This document shows, one piece after another, positions 8,918 to 17,510 of a stretch of DNA of 64,000 bases. This stretch comes from JBAXTE01 sp964653595 (GTDB lineage Bacteria > Bacteroidota > Bacteroidia > Bacteroidales > WCHB1-69): the NCBI GenBank assembly GCA_964653595.1, contig CAZZHH010000002.1, positions 1 to 64,000 on the forward strand, given 5' to 3'. Each line of letters opens with the position of its first letter. Position 1 is the stretch's first letter. The notes under the pieces were generated by a model. The model ran no database searches. It had not been told where the DNA came from and was given only the letters and a program-made list of their open reading frames with translations. Both the position numbers and the translations under genes were made by a program.

Positions 8918-9301
8918 CTAGTGTGAACAAACATGTCCATCTTCGGCATGATGCGCATCGTGACTGGAACAGCTTACACCACTGTCAGCAATGATACCCG
9001 CAGCATACTGTTTAACCAAAGTGGTCACGTCGCCGCTACAACCTCTGATTACTTCAATCCCAGCATTGTTAAGGACATTGATGGCGCCTGCGCCAATTCC
9101 GCCGGCCAACATCACTTTGACACCCTGATCTGCCAAGACCGAAGCAATGTTTGATTTGCATCCACAACCTTGTGTTGCTTCAATGATATTTTCCTCATTT
9201 ACATCCCCGTTTTCACTTACTGAAAAGACGCTGTAAAATGCACAATGACCAAAATGATCATCGACCTGATTGTTAGCTTTTAATGGAATTGCTACTTTCA
9301 T
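8918..9301 (-). CDS. NifX/NifB-family (ORP-like) metal-cluster protein with Cys/His tail
   Basis: A 127-residue protein of the dinitrogenase iron-molybdenum cofactor family (NifX/NifY/NifB C-terminal, MTH1175-like). Family hallmarks are MKVAIPLK at the start, VDDHFGHC near 13-20, and AGGIGAGAINVLNNAGIEV near 68-86. The C-terminus is rich in Cys and His (CSSHDAHHAEDGHVCSH), a likely metal ligand set. The start is ATG 9299-9301; an upstream in-frame extension covers the terminator hairpin and is not credible. It is the first of four paralogs in the window. No nitrogenase genes are present, so a nitrogenase role is unlikely. Confidence 0.85.
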   Translation of the reverse strand: MKVAIPLKANNQVDDHFGHCAFYSVFSVSENGDVNEENIIEATQGCGCKSNIASVLADQGVKVMLAGGIGAGAINVLNNAGIEVIRGCSGDVTTLVKQYAAGIIADSGVSCSSHDAHHAEDGHVCSH

Positions 9302-9338
9302 AATTCTATTTTTATGGAAATGAACGTGTTGTATAAAG

Positions 9339-9375
9339 AAAACGTCAACTTTATTGTTCCTAAATTGACGTTTTC
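9339..9375 (-). terminator. Rho-independent terminator of the PLP-enzyme gene
   Basis: GAAAACGTCAA (9339-9349) pairs perfectly with TTGACGTTTTC (9365-9375). Read on the minus strand, the stem ends in a TTTTC-TTT stretch. It lies 11 nt after the stop of the PLP enzyme gene. Confidence 0.7.
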
Positions 9376-9385
9376 CTTCAAACAC

Positions 9386-10567
9386 TTATACTTTGTCTAA
9401 ACCGTGTTTCAAATCAGCGATAATATCTTCCGCATCTTCGATACCAACAGCAAAACGGATTAAGTCATCGGTGATACCAGCTTTGTCTTTACCCTCTTTT
9501 GAAACTTTAGCATGGGTCATAGAAGCAGGATGTTGAATCAAAGTTTCAACACCACCCAATGAAACTGCAAGAAGTGCCAAATGCACATTGTTCATTAAGA
9601 CTTTAGCCGCATCAAAACCACCTTTTAGTCCAAAGCTAATCATTGAACCAGAAGCTTTTAGTTGACGTTGTCCCAATTCGTATTGAGGATGAGATTTCAA
9701 GCCAGGATATTTAATCCAAGCCACTTTTGGGTGATTTTCTAAGAATTCAGCTACTTTTTGTGCATTTTCAACCGCTCTGTCGATACGAATTCCTAATGTT
9801 TTTACACCACGAAGTACCATGTATGCTTGATGTGGATCCATATTGCAACCCAGACTGACCATCATTCCACGAAGTTTTTTGTAAAGTTGTTCTTCGTTTG
9901 CGATTACAATACCAGCTACGATGTCAGCGTGACCATTGATAAATTTGGTCATTGAATGAAAAACAACATCTGCTCCTAAATCGATAGGTCTCAATAAATA
10001 AGGACTACTAAAAGTATTATCAACAACCAATAACGCACCATGACGGTGGGCTATTTCAGCACATTTTTCGATGTCGGTAATGTCCATTGTTGGATTTGCA
10101 GGTGATTCGATATACAGCACTTTGGTGTTTGGACGAAATGCTTTTTCGATATTTTCTAAATTTGTAGTATTGATGTATGTACTTTCAACGCCATATTTTA
10201 CATAATGGTTTTCCATGATTGCACGGGATGGTCCATATACTGAATCGGTGCTAACCATGTGATCGCCAGAAGCTAAAAGCGTTTGATAAATAACATTAAC
10301 AGCAGCCATTCCTGAACTAACGGCAATCCCACCAAATCCATTTTCCAATGCTGCGATCTGACGTTCCAATGCATCAATGGTAGGATTGTTAATACGAGTG
10401 TACATATAACCGTTACTCTCACCTGCAAAACATTTAGCTCCCTCTTCTGCAGTTTCGAATGAGAATGTAGATGTTTGATAAATTGGAACAGTAGCTGATC
10501 TGAATCGATCTTCAATTTCTCCGGCGTGGATTAGTTTGGTGTTAAAACCTGAATTTTTTGTGTCCAT
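9386..10567 (-). CDS. Cys/Met-metabolism PLP enzyme (methionine gamma-lyase or cystathionine gamma-lyase/synthase type)
   Basis: A 393-residue PLP-dependent fold-type I enzyme. It shows PIYQTSTFSF near 29, the cofactor-binding SSGMAA block near 84, the PANPTMDITDI substrate-pocket block near 156, and the Schiff-base lysine in SMTKFINGHAD near 208. These enzymes act on sulfur amino acids, either cleaving methionine or cystathionine or forming cystathionine. Members cannot be separated safely by eye; the position matching the methionine-lyase active-site Cys reads VYGPS here. The gene is 8 nt downstream of a DUF134 regulator in a clear operon, which ties it to the sulfur and metal theme of the neighbourhood. 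Confidence 0.88.
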   Translation of the reverse strand: MDTKNSGFNTKLIHAGEIEDRFRSATVPIYQTSTFSFETAEEGAKCFAGESNGYMYTRINNPTIDALERQIAALENGFGGIAVSSGMAAVNVIYQTLLASGDHMVSTDSVYGPSRAIMENHYVKYGVESTYINTTNLENIEKAFRPNTKVLYIESPANPTMDITDIEKCAEIAHRHGALLVVDNTFSSPYLLRPIDLGADVVFHSMTKFINGHADIVAGIVIANEEQLYKKLRGMMVSLGCNMDPHQAYMVLRGVKTLGIRIDRAVENAQKVAEFLENHPKVAWIKYPGLKSHPQYELGQRQLKASGSMISFGLKGGFDAAKVLMNNVHLALLAVSLGGVETLIQHPASMTHAKVSKEGKDKAGITDDLIRFAVGIEDAEDIIADLKHGLDKV

Positions 10568-10575
10568 AAATTTGA

Positions 10576-11001
10576 TTATATTAATTGATTTGATTTTGAA
10601 TTGATATGAATAAGTTCATCTGTCCCAAATAATTTACAATCTTTACATCTAGTATGATTGTCAAGTCCTTGAATTAATTTATGGCACTTTTTACATCTAA
10701 ACCACTCTTGTTCAAAGTGATAATTGCCACCTTCTATTTCAATTGCCTTGCATTCAATCATTGCCAATGCTACTGTTTTTAGCGCCTTGTTGTAGATACG
10801 TGTCAATGTTGGTCTGGAGATATTCATTTGTTCAGCCGCTTGTTCTTGCGACAGCATTTCATAATTAACCAAGCGGATGGATTCATATCCTTCGTAAGTG
10901 AGTTTGATGGTTTCAATCTCACACAGTGTATATCCATAAGGCTTAAAACCTATCATCTTCGGAGGCACACAAATTTTCCTCTTTATTTGTGGTCTAGCCA
11001 T
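10576..11001 (-). CDS. DUF134 (UPF0251) family regulator, copy 1
   Basis: A 141-residue predicted DNA-binding protein. It starts MARPQIKRKICVPPK, the usual DUF134 opening, and has a sigma-like helix-turn-helix (LSQEQAAEQMNISRPTLTRI near 50-69). Two CxxC pairs in the tail (CKKCHKLI and CKDCKLF) suggest a zinc ribbon. I reject the longer in-frame start at 11097 because it runs over the promoter and operator. It leads an operon with the PLP sulfur-amino-acid enzyme, and a palindrome shared with the second DUF134 gene overlaps its promoter, so autoregulation is likely. Confidence 0.87.
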   Translation of the reverse strand: MARPQIKRKICVPPKMIGFKPYGYTLCEIETIKLTYEGYESIRLVNYEMLSQEQAAEQMNISRPTLTRIYNKALKTVALAMIECKAIEIEGGNYHFEQEWFRCKKCHKLIQGLDNHTRCKDCKLFGTDELIHINSKSNQLI

Positions 11002-11045
11002 TAAAATTTGATTTTTATGAAATTCAAAATACTTTATTTTTTTTG

Positions 11046-11072
11046 CAAAGATAATGAACTTAGGTTCATAAA
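11046..11072 (-). promoter_or_regulatory. DUF134 copy 1 promoter with shared palindrome
   Basis: The minus strand carries -7 box TATCTTTG (reverse of 11046-11053). Directly upstream is ATGAAC-TTAG-GTTCAT (11054-11069 on the plus strand), a palindrome with 7 of 8 pairs per arm. A TTG lies 19 nt upstream of the -7 box, so the palindrome fills the spacer. The same arrangement precedes the second DUF134 gene (19152-19174). Confidence 0.65.
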
Positions 11073-11116
11073 CAAAAAATATTTTATACTTTTGCAAAAA
11101 AAATCAATCTAAAACA

Positions 11117-11509
11117 ATGAATGACCGAATTTTGAATTCTGAAACGAAACAAGATAGAATTGTCTTCCCTGGTGCTTTAAATGATCATAACACATTGTTT
11201 GGGGGTGTTGCCATGCAATGGATGGACGAAGTAGCATATATTACAGCTATTCGTTTTACAAAAAAGAAAATGGTGACTGTTTCTGCCGACAAGATCCAAT
11301 TCTTACTTCCAATTGAAGTTGGATCTATTGTTGAAATTGTTGGAAATGTGGTAAATGTGGGTACTGTTAAAATAATGATCAAAGTTGAAATATATGCACA
11401 AGACCATGAAACAGGGGAAAATATAAAAGCCGTATGCGCTTTGTTCACCTTTGCGGCTGTAAACGAAATAAACAAACCAGTTCCAATTGACAAGGTTGTT
11501 TATCATTAA
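11117..11509 (+). CDS. Acyl-CoA thioesterase, hotdog fold
   Basis: A 130-residue single hotdog-domain protein of the YciA/ACOT type. It has the family pattern FPGALNDHNTLFGGVAMQWMDEVAYI (active region around residues 18-43) and SADKIQFLLPIEVGSIVE near 56. It would hydrolyse acyl-CoA thioesters in the cytosol; the chain length cannot be inferred. It is divergent from the DUF134 operon. A plus-strand -7 candidate, TACTTTTG at 11087-11094, lies 22 nt upstream of the ATG. Confidence 0.88.
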   Translation: MNDRILNSETKQDRIVFPGALNDHNTLFGGVAMQWMDEVAYITAIRFTKKKMVTVSADKIQFLLPIEVGSIVEIVGNVVNVGTVKIMIKVEIYAQDHETGENIKAVCALFTFAAVNEINKPVPIDKVVYH

Positions 11510-11647
11510 ATTGCGGAGATAGCTAATTGACGGGCTCCAAAACCCAGAAATCGCCCCTAAAAACAGTCATCAATTCAAGCCCTTTTTGTCACAATTTAGG
11601 TTCAAAAAGCAACAAAAAAGACATTGAATTTGATTATTTTTTAAAAT

Positions 11648-12436
11648 TTAGGCTAGCATCTGTTCTACAATAGCATCAAATGCTTCTGTTGCTGCAGCAT
11701 CTGGTTGATTGTAAACACTCAATCCTTTTTCGGCGGCCTCTCCAAGTTCGGCAACCAATGGGATTTGCCCCAATAATGGAGTATTTGTCTCAGAAGCTAA
11801 TAGTGATCCACCACCTTTACCAAATATAAAATATCTTTCTTCAGGATGCGGAATTGGCGAAAACCACGACATGTTTTCCACCACTCCAATAATAGGCACG
11901 GTTACACCTGGTGTTGTAAACAGGGAAACAGCTTTTCGGGCATCATTTAATGCAATCTCTTGCGGGGTGGTCACAATGATCGCTCCCGTGATATCGTATT
12001 TTTGAACAATTGTCAATTGAATATCTCCTGTTCCGGGAGGAAAATCGAGGATCATATAATCCAGATCCCCCCATTGTGTGTTTTCAATCAATTGACTGAT
12101 CGCATTTGAAGCCATTGGACCTCTCCAAATCAACCCTTTGTCTTTGGCAATAAAAAAGCCGATGGACATGATTTTTACTCCATATTTCTCAATTGGGAAC
12201 ATCGTCTCTTGTTCCCCATTTCGGGAGACTTCGGGATTCATTCCCTCTATCCCAAACATTTTCGGAATGGATGGCCCATAAATATCTGCATCAATCAACG
12301 CTACCTTCAACCCTTGGCGTGCTAATGAGATGGCAATATTTGCAGATACGGTTGATTTACCTACTCCACCTTTTCCTGAAGCAATGACAATGATGTTTTT
12401 CACATTTGGCAATGCGAATTTTTCCATACTACTCAT
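11648..12436 (-). CDS. mrp: Mrp/NBP35-family P-loop ATPase (Fe-S cluster carrier)
   Basis: A 262-residue MinD-superfamily ATPase. The deviant Walker A is ASGKGGVGKST near 20-30, with LIDADIYGPSIPKMFG (switch/Walker A') near 46 and DFPPGTGD near 130. It lacks the N-terminal DUF59 domain of longer Mrp proteins, and no CxxC pair is seen near the C-terminus. The class carries or transfers Fe-S clusters; in Desulfovibrio an Mrp protein is encoded beside orange protein. It is the last gene of the minus-strand ORP-like cluster, 2 nt after the OsmC gene. A second start, MEKF, lies 9 nt in. Confidence 0.9.
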   Translation of the reverse strand: MSSMEKFALPNVKNIIVIASGKGGVGKSTVSANIAISLARQGLKVALIDADIYGPSIPKMFGIEGMNPEVSRNGEQETMFPIEKYGVKIMSIGFFIAKDKGLIWRGPMASNAISQLIENTQWGDLDYMILDFPPGTGDIQLTIVQKYDITGAIIVTTPQEIALNDARKAVSLFTTPGVTVPIIGVVENMSWFSPIPHPEERYFIFGKGGGSLLASETNTPLLGQIPLVAELGEAAEKGLSVYNQPDAAATEAFDAIVEQMLA

Positions 12437-12438
12437 GA

Positions 12439-12843
12439 TTATAAATATTTGATTTCGTTTGTAATGATAACGCCGGCATTTTTAAACAGCACTCCGACAG
12501 GGCAAGTCTCCAAAGTGTGATTTAAACATTTCTCAATTTTTTGTTTGTCCTCATTTGTTTTGAGAGTCATCACAAAATGAATGTCGGTGATGGTTGGCGC
12601 ATTGTTTTTTTGCTCTGCGTTAACGTCCACTTCCATCATTTCGAAAGTGAGTCTCATCTTTTGGGCAACCATGGCAAATATGGTTCCGACACATCCGCTA
12701 AATCCCATTAAACAAACTTCCAAGGCAGTAGGCCCACTGTTTACACCTCCTTTTGCCTCCGGTAGATCGATGACCATACTGTGATTTCTCCCATTGTCCA
12801 CAACAGATTGAAACTGTCTCGTCCATAGTGATTTTGATTCCAT
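12439..12843 (-). CDS. OsmC family protein
   Basis: A 134-residue OsmC/Ohr-fold protein. Two cysteines sit in the expected places: GFSGCVGTIFAMVAQK near 49-64 and ETCPVGVLFKNAG near 112-124. Family members reduce organic hydroperoxides or handle reactive sulfur species using this Cys pair. It lies between a NifX-like gene and mrp with short spacing, so it belongs to the ORP-like operon. Thiol-peroxidase activity is inferred from the family. Confidence 0.85.
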   Translation of the reverse strand: MESKSLWTRQFQSVVDNGRNHSMVIDLPEAKGGVNSGPTALEVCLMGFSGCVGTIFAMVAQKMRLTFEMMEVDVNAEQKNNAPTITDIHFVMTLKTNEDKQKIEKCLNHTLETCPVGVLFKNAGVIITNEIKYL

Positions 12844-12869
12844 AATTTTTTATTTAAGTTTTATTTGTA

Positions 12870-13208
12870 TTAAATTTCCTTTAGTTTGTTATTTTTATAC
12901 TGCTCATATGCCTCTTTAATCGTCATTTCCTGAGCGTCCACAAAAATCTTCATGTTGATTTTTTTCAAAGCGGTAGCTGCATTTTCGCCAGGACCATTGC
13001 CAGTTATCAGCACGTCGGGATTTATCTCGAAGATCTTTTGAGCTGTTGCAGTTCCAGCTCCATGCGCTTCGTTTTTTACAGCGCTGTTGTCAATGATTGA
13101 CATCTCTTGGGTCTCTTCATCAAAAACCAAGAAGTACTCAGTTCTTCCAAAACGAGCGTCTATAAACGACTCCCATGTGGTGCCTGTTGATGTGAATGCA
13201 ATTTTCAT
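12870..13208 (-). CDS. NifX/NifB-family (ORP-like) protein
   Basis: A 112-residue protein of the dinitrogenase Fe-Mo cofactor family. It starts MKIAFTSTGTTWESFIDARFGR, a variant that lacks the HFGHC cysteine of the copies at 8.9 and 15.9 kb and is most like the copy at 18.2 kb. The central block INPDVLITGNGPGENAATALKK matches the cofactor-binding domain. In Desulfovibrio, orange protein of this family binds a Mo-Cu sulfide cluster. It is 12 nt downstream of a MinD ATPase gene and 26 nt upstream of OsmC, which fits a shared operon. Confidence 0.87.
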   Translation of the reverse strand: MKIAFTSTGTTWESFIDARFGRTEYFLVFDEETQEMSIIDNSAVKNEAHGAGTATAQKIFEINPDVLITGNGPGENAATALKKINMKIFVDAQEMTIKEAYEQYKNNKLKEI

Positions 13209-13220
13209 AATTTCTTTTAT

Positions 13221-14099
13221 TTAATTTCTGACTATCTCTTTTATTTTATTCCAACTTTCGGCGAGCAATTCCTTCAAATTTCCCTGATCGTACTCTACAA
13301 TGGTTTTTCCCTCCACCATTGCTTTGGTGAAGTTCTCATCGTAAGGCAAACTGGCGATATGTGCAATTTTTTCTTCAATTAAGAACGCCATTAGTTCCTC
13401 CTGTTTTCCCATGTTCAAATCGGCTTTATTTATGATACATCCGGCATTGATATGAAATTTTTTAACCACTTGGTGTACTCTTCTCAAATCGTGAATACCC
13501 GAAACAGAGGGCTCGACTACAAAAACAACAAAATTTGCTCCCGACAGTGAAGAGACTACAGGACAGCCAATTCCTGGCGAACCATCCACGATGACAAATT
13601 CTTTGCGGCTTTCAGTAGCCAACTCTTTTGCCTCGTTTTTTACTTTTGCCACCAATTTTCCTGAGTTGTCTGCCCCAATTTTCAGGCGTGCATGCACCAT
13701 TACACTATCTGTTTTAATGTTTGAGATATACCACTCTCCCGCTAATCGTTCTTTATTCTCAATTGTTTTTGTAGGACAAACTCGGGCGCAATATCCGCAA
13801 CCTTCGCACGAAAGCGGATCTACCACAAAGCGTCGGTCTATCTCTCGAATGGCATCAAATCGACAAACCTGAGCACATCTTCGACATCTGATACAATTTT
13901 CTTGGTTGATATACCCTAGTTGGCCACTGTAAAAATCTTCCCGGTAATCGAAATCGGGAGCCAAAAGCAAGTGCATATCCGCAGCATCTACATCGCAATC
14001 GGCTATTACCGCCTCTTTTCCTGCCAATATTGCCAACGATGCGGTAATGGAAGTTTTACCTGTTCCTCCCTTTCCCGAAATAACCACAATTTCTATCAT
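13221..14099 (-). CDS. MinD-superfamily ATPase with inserted ferredoxin domain, copy 2
   Basis: A 292-residue P-loop ATPase with the Walker A motif SGKGGTGKTS near residue 8 and two [4Fe-4S] motifs inserted after the first third: CIRCRRCAQVCRFDAI near 66 and CEGCGYCARVCPTKTI near 96. The GSPGIGCPV block near 177 is the MinD Walker B region. I start at ATG 14097-14099, which overlaps the upstream gene's stop by 4 nt (ATGA), a sign of translational coupling. Pairs of such ATPases accompany orange protein in sulfate reducers. Their role is probably in assembling or reducing a metal-sulfur centre. Confidence 0.92.
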   Translation of the reverse strand: MIEIVVISGKGGTGKTSITASLAILAGKEAVIADCDVDAADMHLLLAPDFDYREDFYSGQLGYINQENCIRCRRCAQVCRFDAIREIDRRFVVDPLSCEGCGYCARVCPTKTIENKERLAGEWYISNIKTDSVMVHARLKIGADNSGKLVAKVKNEAKELATESRKEFVIVDGSPGIGCPVVSSLSGANFVVFVVEPSVSGIHDLRRVHQVVKKFHINAGCIINKADLNMGKQEELMAFLIEEKIAHIASLPYDENFTKAMVEGKTIVEYDQGNLKELLAESWNKIKEIVRN

Positions 14100-14968
14100 C
14101 GATTTTCTCCTTTCGCAAGGGTTGTGCAATAAATGTATATTTGATTTAAGGCCTCTTTTACGTCGGGAATTTCTTTATAAACCAGTTTTCCTATTGAGTA
14201 GAGTTCGGCAATTTTTCGATCATTTGGAATCTTTGCGAGGATGGGGATATTCTCTTTCGCACAGTATATATCCACGGCATTATCGCCAATTCCAACCCTG
14301 TTTACCACTACTGCAAATGGTTTTTCAAGCAAACGAATGGTTTCAACAGCCAACCCCAAGTCATGCACACCAAAAGGAGTCGGCTCGGTGATCAAGATGA
14401 TGAAATCGGCCTCTTTTGTAGCTTCAATCATTGAGCAAGAGGTTCCAGGAGGAGCATCAAAAATGGCAAATTGAGCAGATGAGTGTTTTTTCTCGACATA
14501 ATGTTGCGCTTTTGCAATCAGGGGAACCGCTTGTTCTTCGCCAATATTAAGGCGACTCTCTACAAAATGCAAATTCCCAAGTTGAGCTTCACTAATAAGT
14601 CCAATAGGTTTTGAAATCATGGACAAGGCATTTGCTGGGCACAATTCGGAGCAGGCAAAACAGCTATGACACAGCTCGGGGAAAACCAGAATAGTGGGCC
14701 CCAGCTTAATAACGGCATGGAAATTACACACTTTGGCACACATCCCACACAAGTTACATGTTGCTTCGTTCCATTCAGGAACTTCTTTGCAGATCACCTC
14801 TTGATGAACCCAGTCGCTTTTCAGAAATAATCCCGAGTTTGGTTCCTCTGCATCTAAGTCGACTAAAACCACGTCGCATTTTTCAGCAATATAAGCCGAT
14901 AAATTCGTGGAAAGTGTGGTTTTCCCTGTCCCTCCTTTTCCGCTGGCAATTGCAATTTTAAACATCAT
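14096..14968 (-). CDS. MinD-superfamily ATPase with inserted ferredoxin domain, copy 1
   Basis: About 290 residues, paralogous to the next gene. The ATP-binding motif ASGKGGTGKTT comes at the start. CNLCGMCAKVCNFHAV and CHSCFACSELCPANAL supply two [4Fe-4S] clusters, and FDAPPGTSCSMI is the Walker B region. I start at ATG 14966-14968 because this puts the P-loop next to the N-terminus and an AGGA stretch lies just upstream; an earlier ATG at 14986 is possible. The stop overlaps the next start by 4 nt. The two ATPases probably act as a pair. Confidence 0.9.
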   Translation of the reverse strand: MMFKIAIASGKGGTGKTTLSTNLSAYIAEKCDVVLVDLDAEEPNSGLFLKSDWVHQEVICKEVPEWNEATCNLCGMCAKVCNFHAVIKLGPTILVFPELCHSCFACSELCPANALSMISKPIGLISEAQLGNLHFVESRLNIGEEQAVPLIAKAQHYVEKKHSSAQFAIFDAPPGTSCSMIEATKEADFIILITEPTPFGVHDLGLAVETIRLLEKPFAVVVNRVGIGDNAVDIYCAKENIPILAKIPNDRKIAELYSIGKLVYKEIPDVKEALNQIYIYCTTLAKGENR

Positions 14969-14998
14969 TTTCCTATTTATTTTCATTTTTTCAAAGCA

Positions 14999-15889
14999 TC
15001 AAAGACCTTTGTTTTTGAGTACAATAAAACTACCTTTCGCAACATTCAACCGTTTTGCAATTACATCACACTTGGCCATCAGTAAAAAGTAAATCCGTGG
15101 ATCCTGTTCGTCAATTAAGCTCTCAAGATTCCCTTGACCTTTGGAGATAATCAAATCTGCATTGTTATAACTTTCCAAAAACCTTTTGCTACACTTGCTT
15201 AGCACTGTTGATGGTGCATCATACCCATTGGAGATAACATCCGCCACTTTCTCCATGCCTACTTCCACAGCGTCTGCATTGGTGACATCATTTAAAATGG
15301 GATTTCCTCTAACAACATAGGTAACATTCGGATGCATCATTGTTTCAATAAATAATTTATCAAAAACAATTTCACCTGCATTATCTCCCAAATATAAGAT
15401 ATGATTAGCTTTACGAATCTCCTCTTTTAATTGAACAGAATCGTCGATAGAGAATTCAGCCTCCAACACCTGCGCGATTGTTTGGGTGATGTTAAATGTC
15501 CGATTGGCTCCATAGTCCATAATATTGCCCGCTACCGAAAGTCGAAGAGCCAAATCAAATGGATTTTGTGATCGCAATACTTTGGGTTTCCAATCTTTAT
15601 ACAATTCACTGGCAATGTGATTGCTCCTCTTTTTTTCATCAAAAAACGGATCACTGTTGTCCATTAATTGGCAAAAAAGAGAATTTAACTCACGTTGAAT
15701 TTCAGGACTTGAATACTCTTTGTATTTTACCAAAATTTCTTTTGCCCGAGCATTGAATAACAACATTTGATTAAGGGAACAGTTAAACTTTTCCCCTAAT
15801 CTGGCATATGTAGACTCAAAGCATTCTATGCATTGCTCCTTTAATTCATGTTTATGATTAATGGGCGCAGTGTTCATGAGATGATTCAT
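14999..15889 (-). CDS. DUF89 (ARMT1-like damage-control phosphatase) family protein
   Basis: A 296-residue protein of the DUF89 family. It has an N-terminal CIECF motif (near residue 20), NPFDLALRLSVAGNIMDYG near 103, the metal-binding LYLGDNAGEIVFDKLFIE near 175, and ADLIISKGQGNLESL near 252. The family contains metal-dependent phosphatases that remove damaged phospho-metabolites. The start overlaps the end of the upstream NifX-like gene by 32 nt (20 nt if the second ATG at 15877 is used). Its presence in a metal-cluster operon is known from other anaerobes, but its role there is unclear. Confidence 0.87.
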   Translation of the reverse strand: MNHLMNTAPINHKHELKEQCIECFESTYARLGEKFNCSLNQMLLFNARAKEILVKYKEYSSPEIQRELNSLFCQLMDNSDPFFDEKKRSNHIASELYKDWKPKVLRSQNPFDLALRLSVAGNIMDYGANRTFNITQTIAQVLEAEFSIDDSVQLKEEIRKANHILYLGDNAGEIVFDKLFIETMMHPNVTYVVRGNPILNDVTNADAVEVGMEKVADVISNGYDAPSTVLSKCSKRFLESYNNADLIISKGQGNLESLIDEQDPRIYFLLMAKCDVIAKRLNVAKGSFIVLKNKGL

Positions 15890-16226
15890 CGTGATTACAG
15901 TAATTTGCGTTTAGTTCTAATTTCTCTTCCAAAAAGCGTTTCACCAATGCTGAAGGGTCATCAATTGGCGCACCCACAAACACATTGATCTTCTGTTGAT
16001 TGAAAAGGGTGATCGCTTGTTGCCCCATGCCTCCCGCTATGACATCGGTAGCACCAAGTTGGGCCACCCATGCTGGATACAAGCCAGGCACATGCTCTGG
16101 TGGAATTACGTTTGAGGTTGAAATAATTTGATTATTTTCTACTTCAACTACAGCAAATTGCTGACAGTGACCGAAGTGTGCGCATAATACACCATTTTCG
16201 GTAGGAATTGCAAATGTTCTTTTCAT
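15858..16226 (-). CDS. NifX/NifB-family (ORP-like) protein with Cys/His tail
   Basis: A 122-residue dinitrogenase-cofactor family protein. It opens MKRTFAIPTENGVLCAHFGHC with the classic HFGHC motif, followed by ATDVIAGGMGQQAITLFNQQ near 65. The last 15 residues contain a Cys/His cluster (CNHDESSHEHCAH), much like the tail of the copy at 8.9 kb, and could bind metal. It ends inside the DUF89 gene's 5' end, so translation of the two is probably coupled. Confidence 0.87.
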   Translation of the reverse strand: MKRTFAIPTENGVLCAHFGHCQQFAVVEVENNQIISTSNVIPPEHVPGLYPAWVAQLGATDVIAGGMGQQAITLFNQQKINVFVGAPIDDPSALVKRFLEEKLELNANYCNHDESSHEHCAH

Positions 16227-16231
16227 TTCTT

Positions 16232-17479
16232 TTACTTTTTATTTTTAAGATTCTGATATTTATTTTGATAACTTTCTTTCTTCTGTTTAAATTCTTGGAA
16301 GGTGATCATCTTCCTGAATGGCCATTTATCCATTACATATCCGTCTCGCAAAAGCAATGTGCCAGGATTGGAGCGAATCACCGTTTTTAATGCAATTGGG
16401 TCAGTAATGTAAACGGGAAATTTCAAATCAACTTGTTTTGCAAAAACATCGATTTCATTATAATTTGAACCAGTAAGCATCACCATTGAAATGCTGTCTT
16501 TTTCACACTCTTGCGCAAATTGATTCAACTGAGAAAAAGATTCAATATTGGTGGACGACAGATCATAAGCAACTACCATGAAGATATAATTACTATTTGC
16601 AATAATCTCTTCGGTCAACACATCGCCTTCTCTGTTGGCAATGATAAAATCGTGAATTGGAGCTTCTTTAAAGGGTTGAATGATGGTTTTGCGCTGCTCT
16701 ACAAAGATGAGGTTTGCCATGCGAACTGAATCCTCCCAAGGTAGATTCTCTGCTGTAAACAACTCCTCTTGATTTGTTTGAATGTTTTTATAAACCAATT
16801 TAATCTCTGCTTTTTCCATAGTTGGCACCACAAAATCAGCGATTTTATTCCCTACTTTCCATGGGCGAAAATCAAAAATCGCATCGTATCTAAGGGCATA
16901 AATCTGTAAAATCAATATTATAATAAATCCAGAAAGGGCCGTGAGTATTTGCCCGTTATTATTCTTAAAGTAAGGATTAATCTCTTTTCTATTCATAAAT
17001 AAAGTGATGGAAAAAAGCAAAAATCCAATGTTCTTAAAAAATGTATCCCAATTTGACAAAACCATGAAATCACCGAAACAACCACAATCACTCACCGGAT
17101 TTTTAATTGCAAGATAAAGGGTAAGCGGGGTGAAAAATGCCATAAATAGAATCGCACCCCATGAAGTAACCTGAACTCTGATTTTTAACAATATTGCAAA
17201 CCCGATAAAAAATTCCGCTATGTTTAGAACAACCCCTAAAACGGTCGAAGCAGATAGGAGCCATGTCAACTTAAATGCCTCTAAATAATCGTGGATTTTG
17301 TATGCAGAGCCTAACGGATCCACTGCTTTGACAAAACCAGAAAACATAAATAATAATCCGACAATAATGACTGATATTTCAGCTGTTATCTTTCGTTTTG
17401 ATGGTATAAATTGATTAATTACTCCATTTGTAAGAGCAAGTATTATAATGATGATAATGTAACTCGTATTGCTGTTCAT
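16232..17479 (-). CDS. MauE/DoxX-like membrane protein (BT_3928-type)
   Basis: A 415-residue inner-membrane protein. About seven hydrophobic helices occupy residues 5-195. They include GLLFMFSGFVKAVDPLGSAY near 41 and the redox motif CGCFGDF near 132, which is typical of MauE-like proteins. The last 200 residues form a soluble domain that resembles a thioredoxin fold without the CxxC motif. The ATG at 17477-17479 is used; the codon 9 nt upstream is TTG. In Bacteroidota such proteins are widespread, often annotated as DoxX family, and may handle thiol or quinone redox. Being 5 nt upstream of a NifX-like gene, it is part of the ORP-like cluster. Confidence 0.75.
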   Translation of the reverse strand: MNSNTSYIIIIIILALTNGVINQFIPSKRKITAEISVIIVGLLFMFSGFVKAVDPLGSAYKIHDYLEAFKLTWLLSASTVLGVVLNIAEFFIGFAILLKIRVQVTSWGAILFMAFFTPLTLYLAIKNPVSDCGCFGDFMVLSNWDTFFKNIGFLLFSITLFMNRKEINPYFKNNNGQILTALSGFIIILILQIYALRYDAIFDFRPWKVGNKIADFVVPTMEKAEIKLVYKNIQTNQEELFTAENLPWEDSVRMANLIFVEQRKTIIQPFKEAPIHDFIIANREGDVLTEEIIANSNYIFMVVAYDLSSTNIESFSQLNQFAQECEKDSISMVMLTGSNYNEIDVFAKQVDLKFPVYITDPIALKTVIRSNPGTLLLRDGYVMDKWPFRKMITFQEFKQKKESYQNKYQNLKNKK

Positions 17480-17510
17480 AAAAATCAATGTTTATTTTAA
17501 TAATCAAAAA

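Noticed and set aside
17480..17488. Extension of the MauE-like protein to a TTG start
   Set aside because: An ATG stands 9 nt downstream and gives a normal N-terminus.
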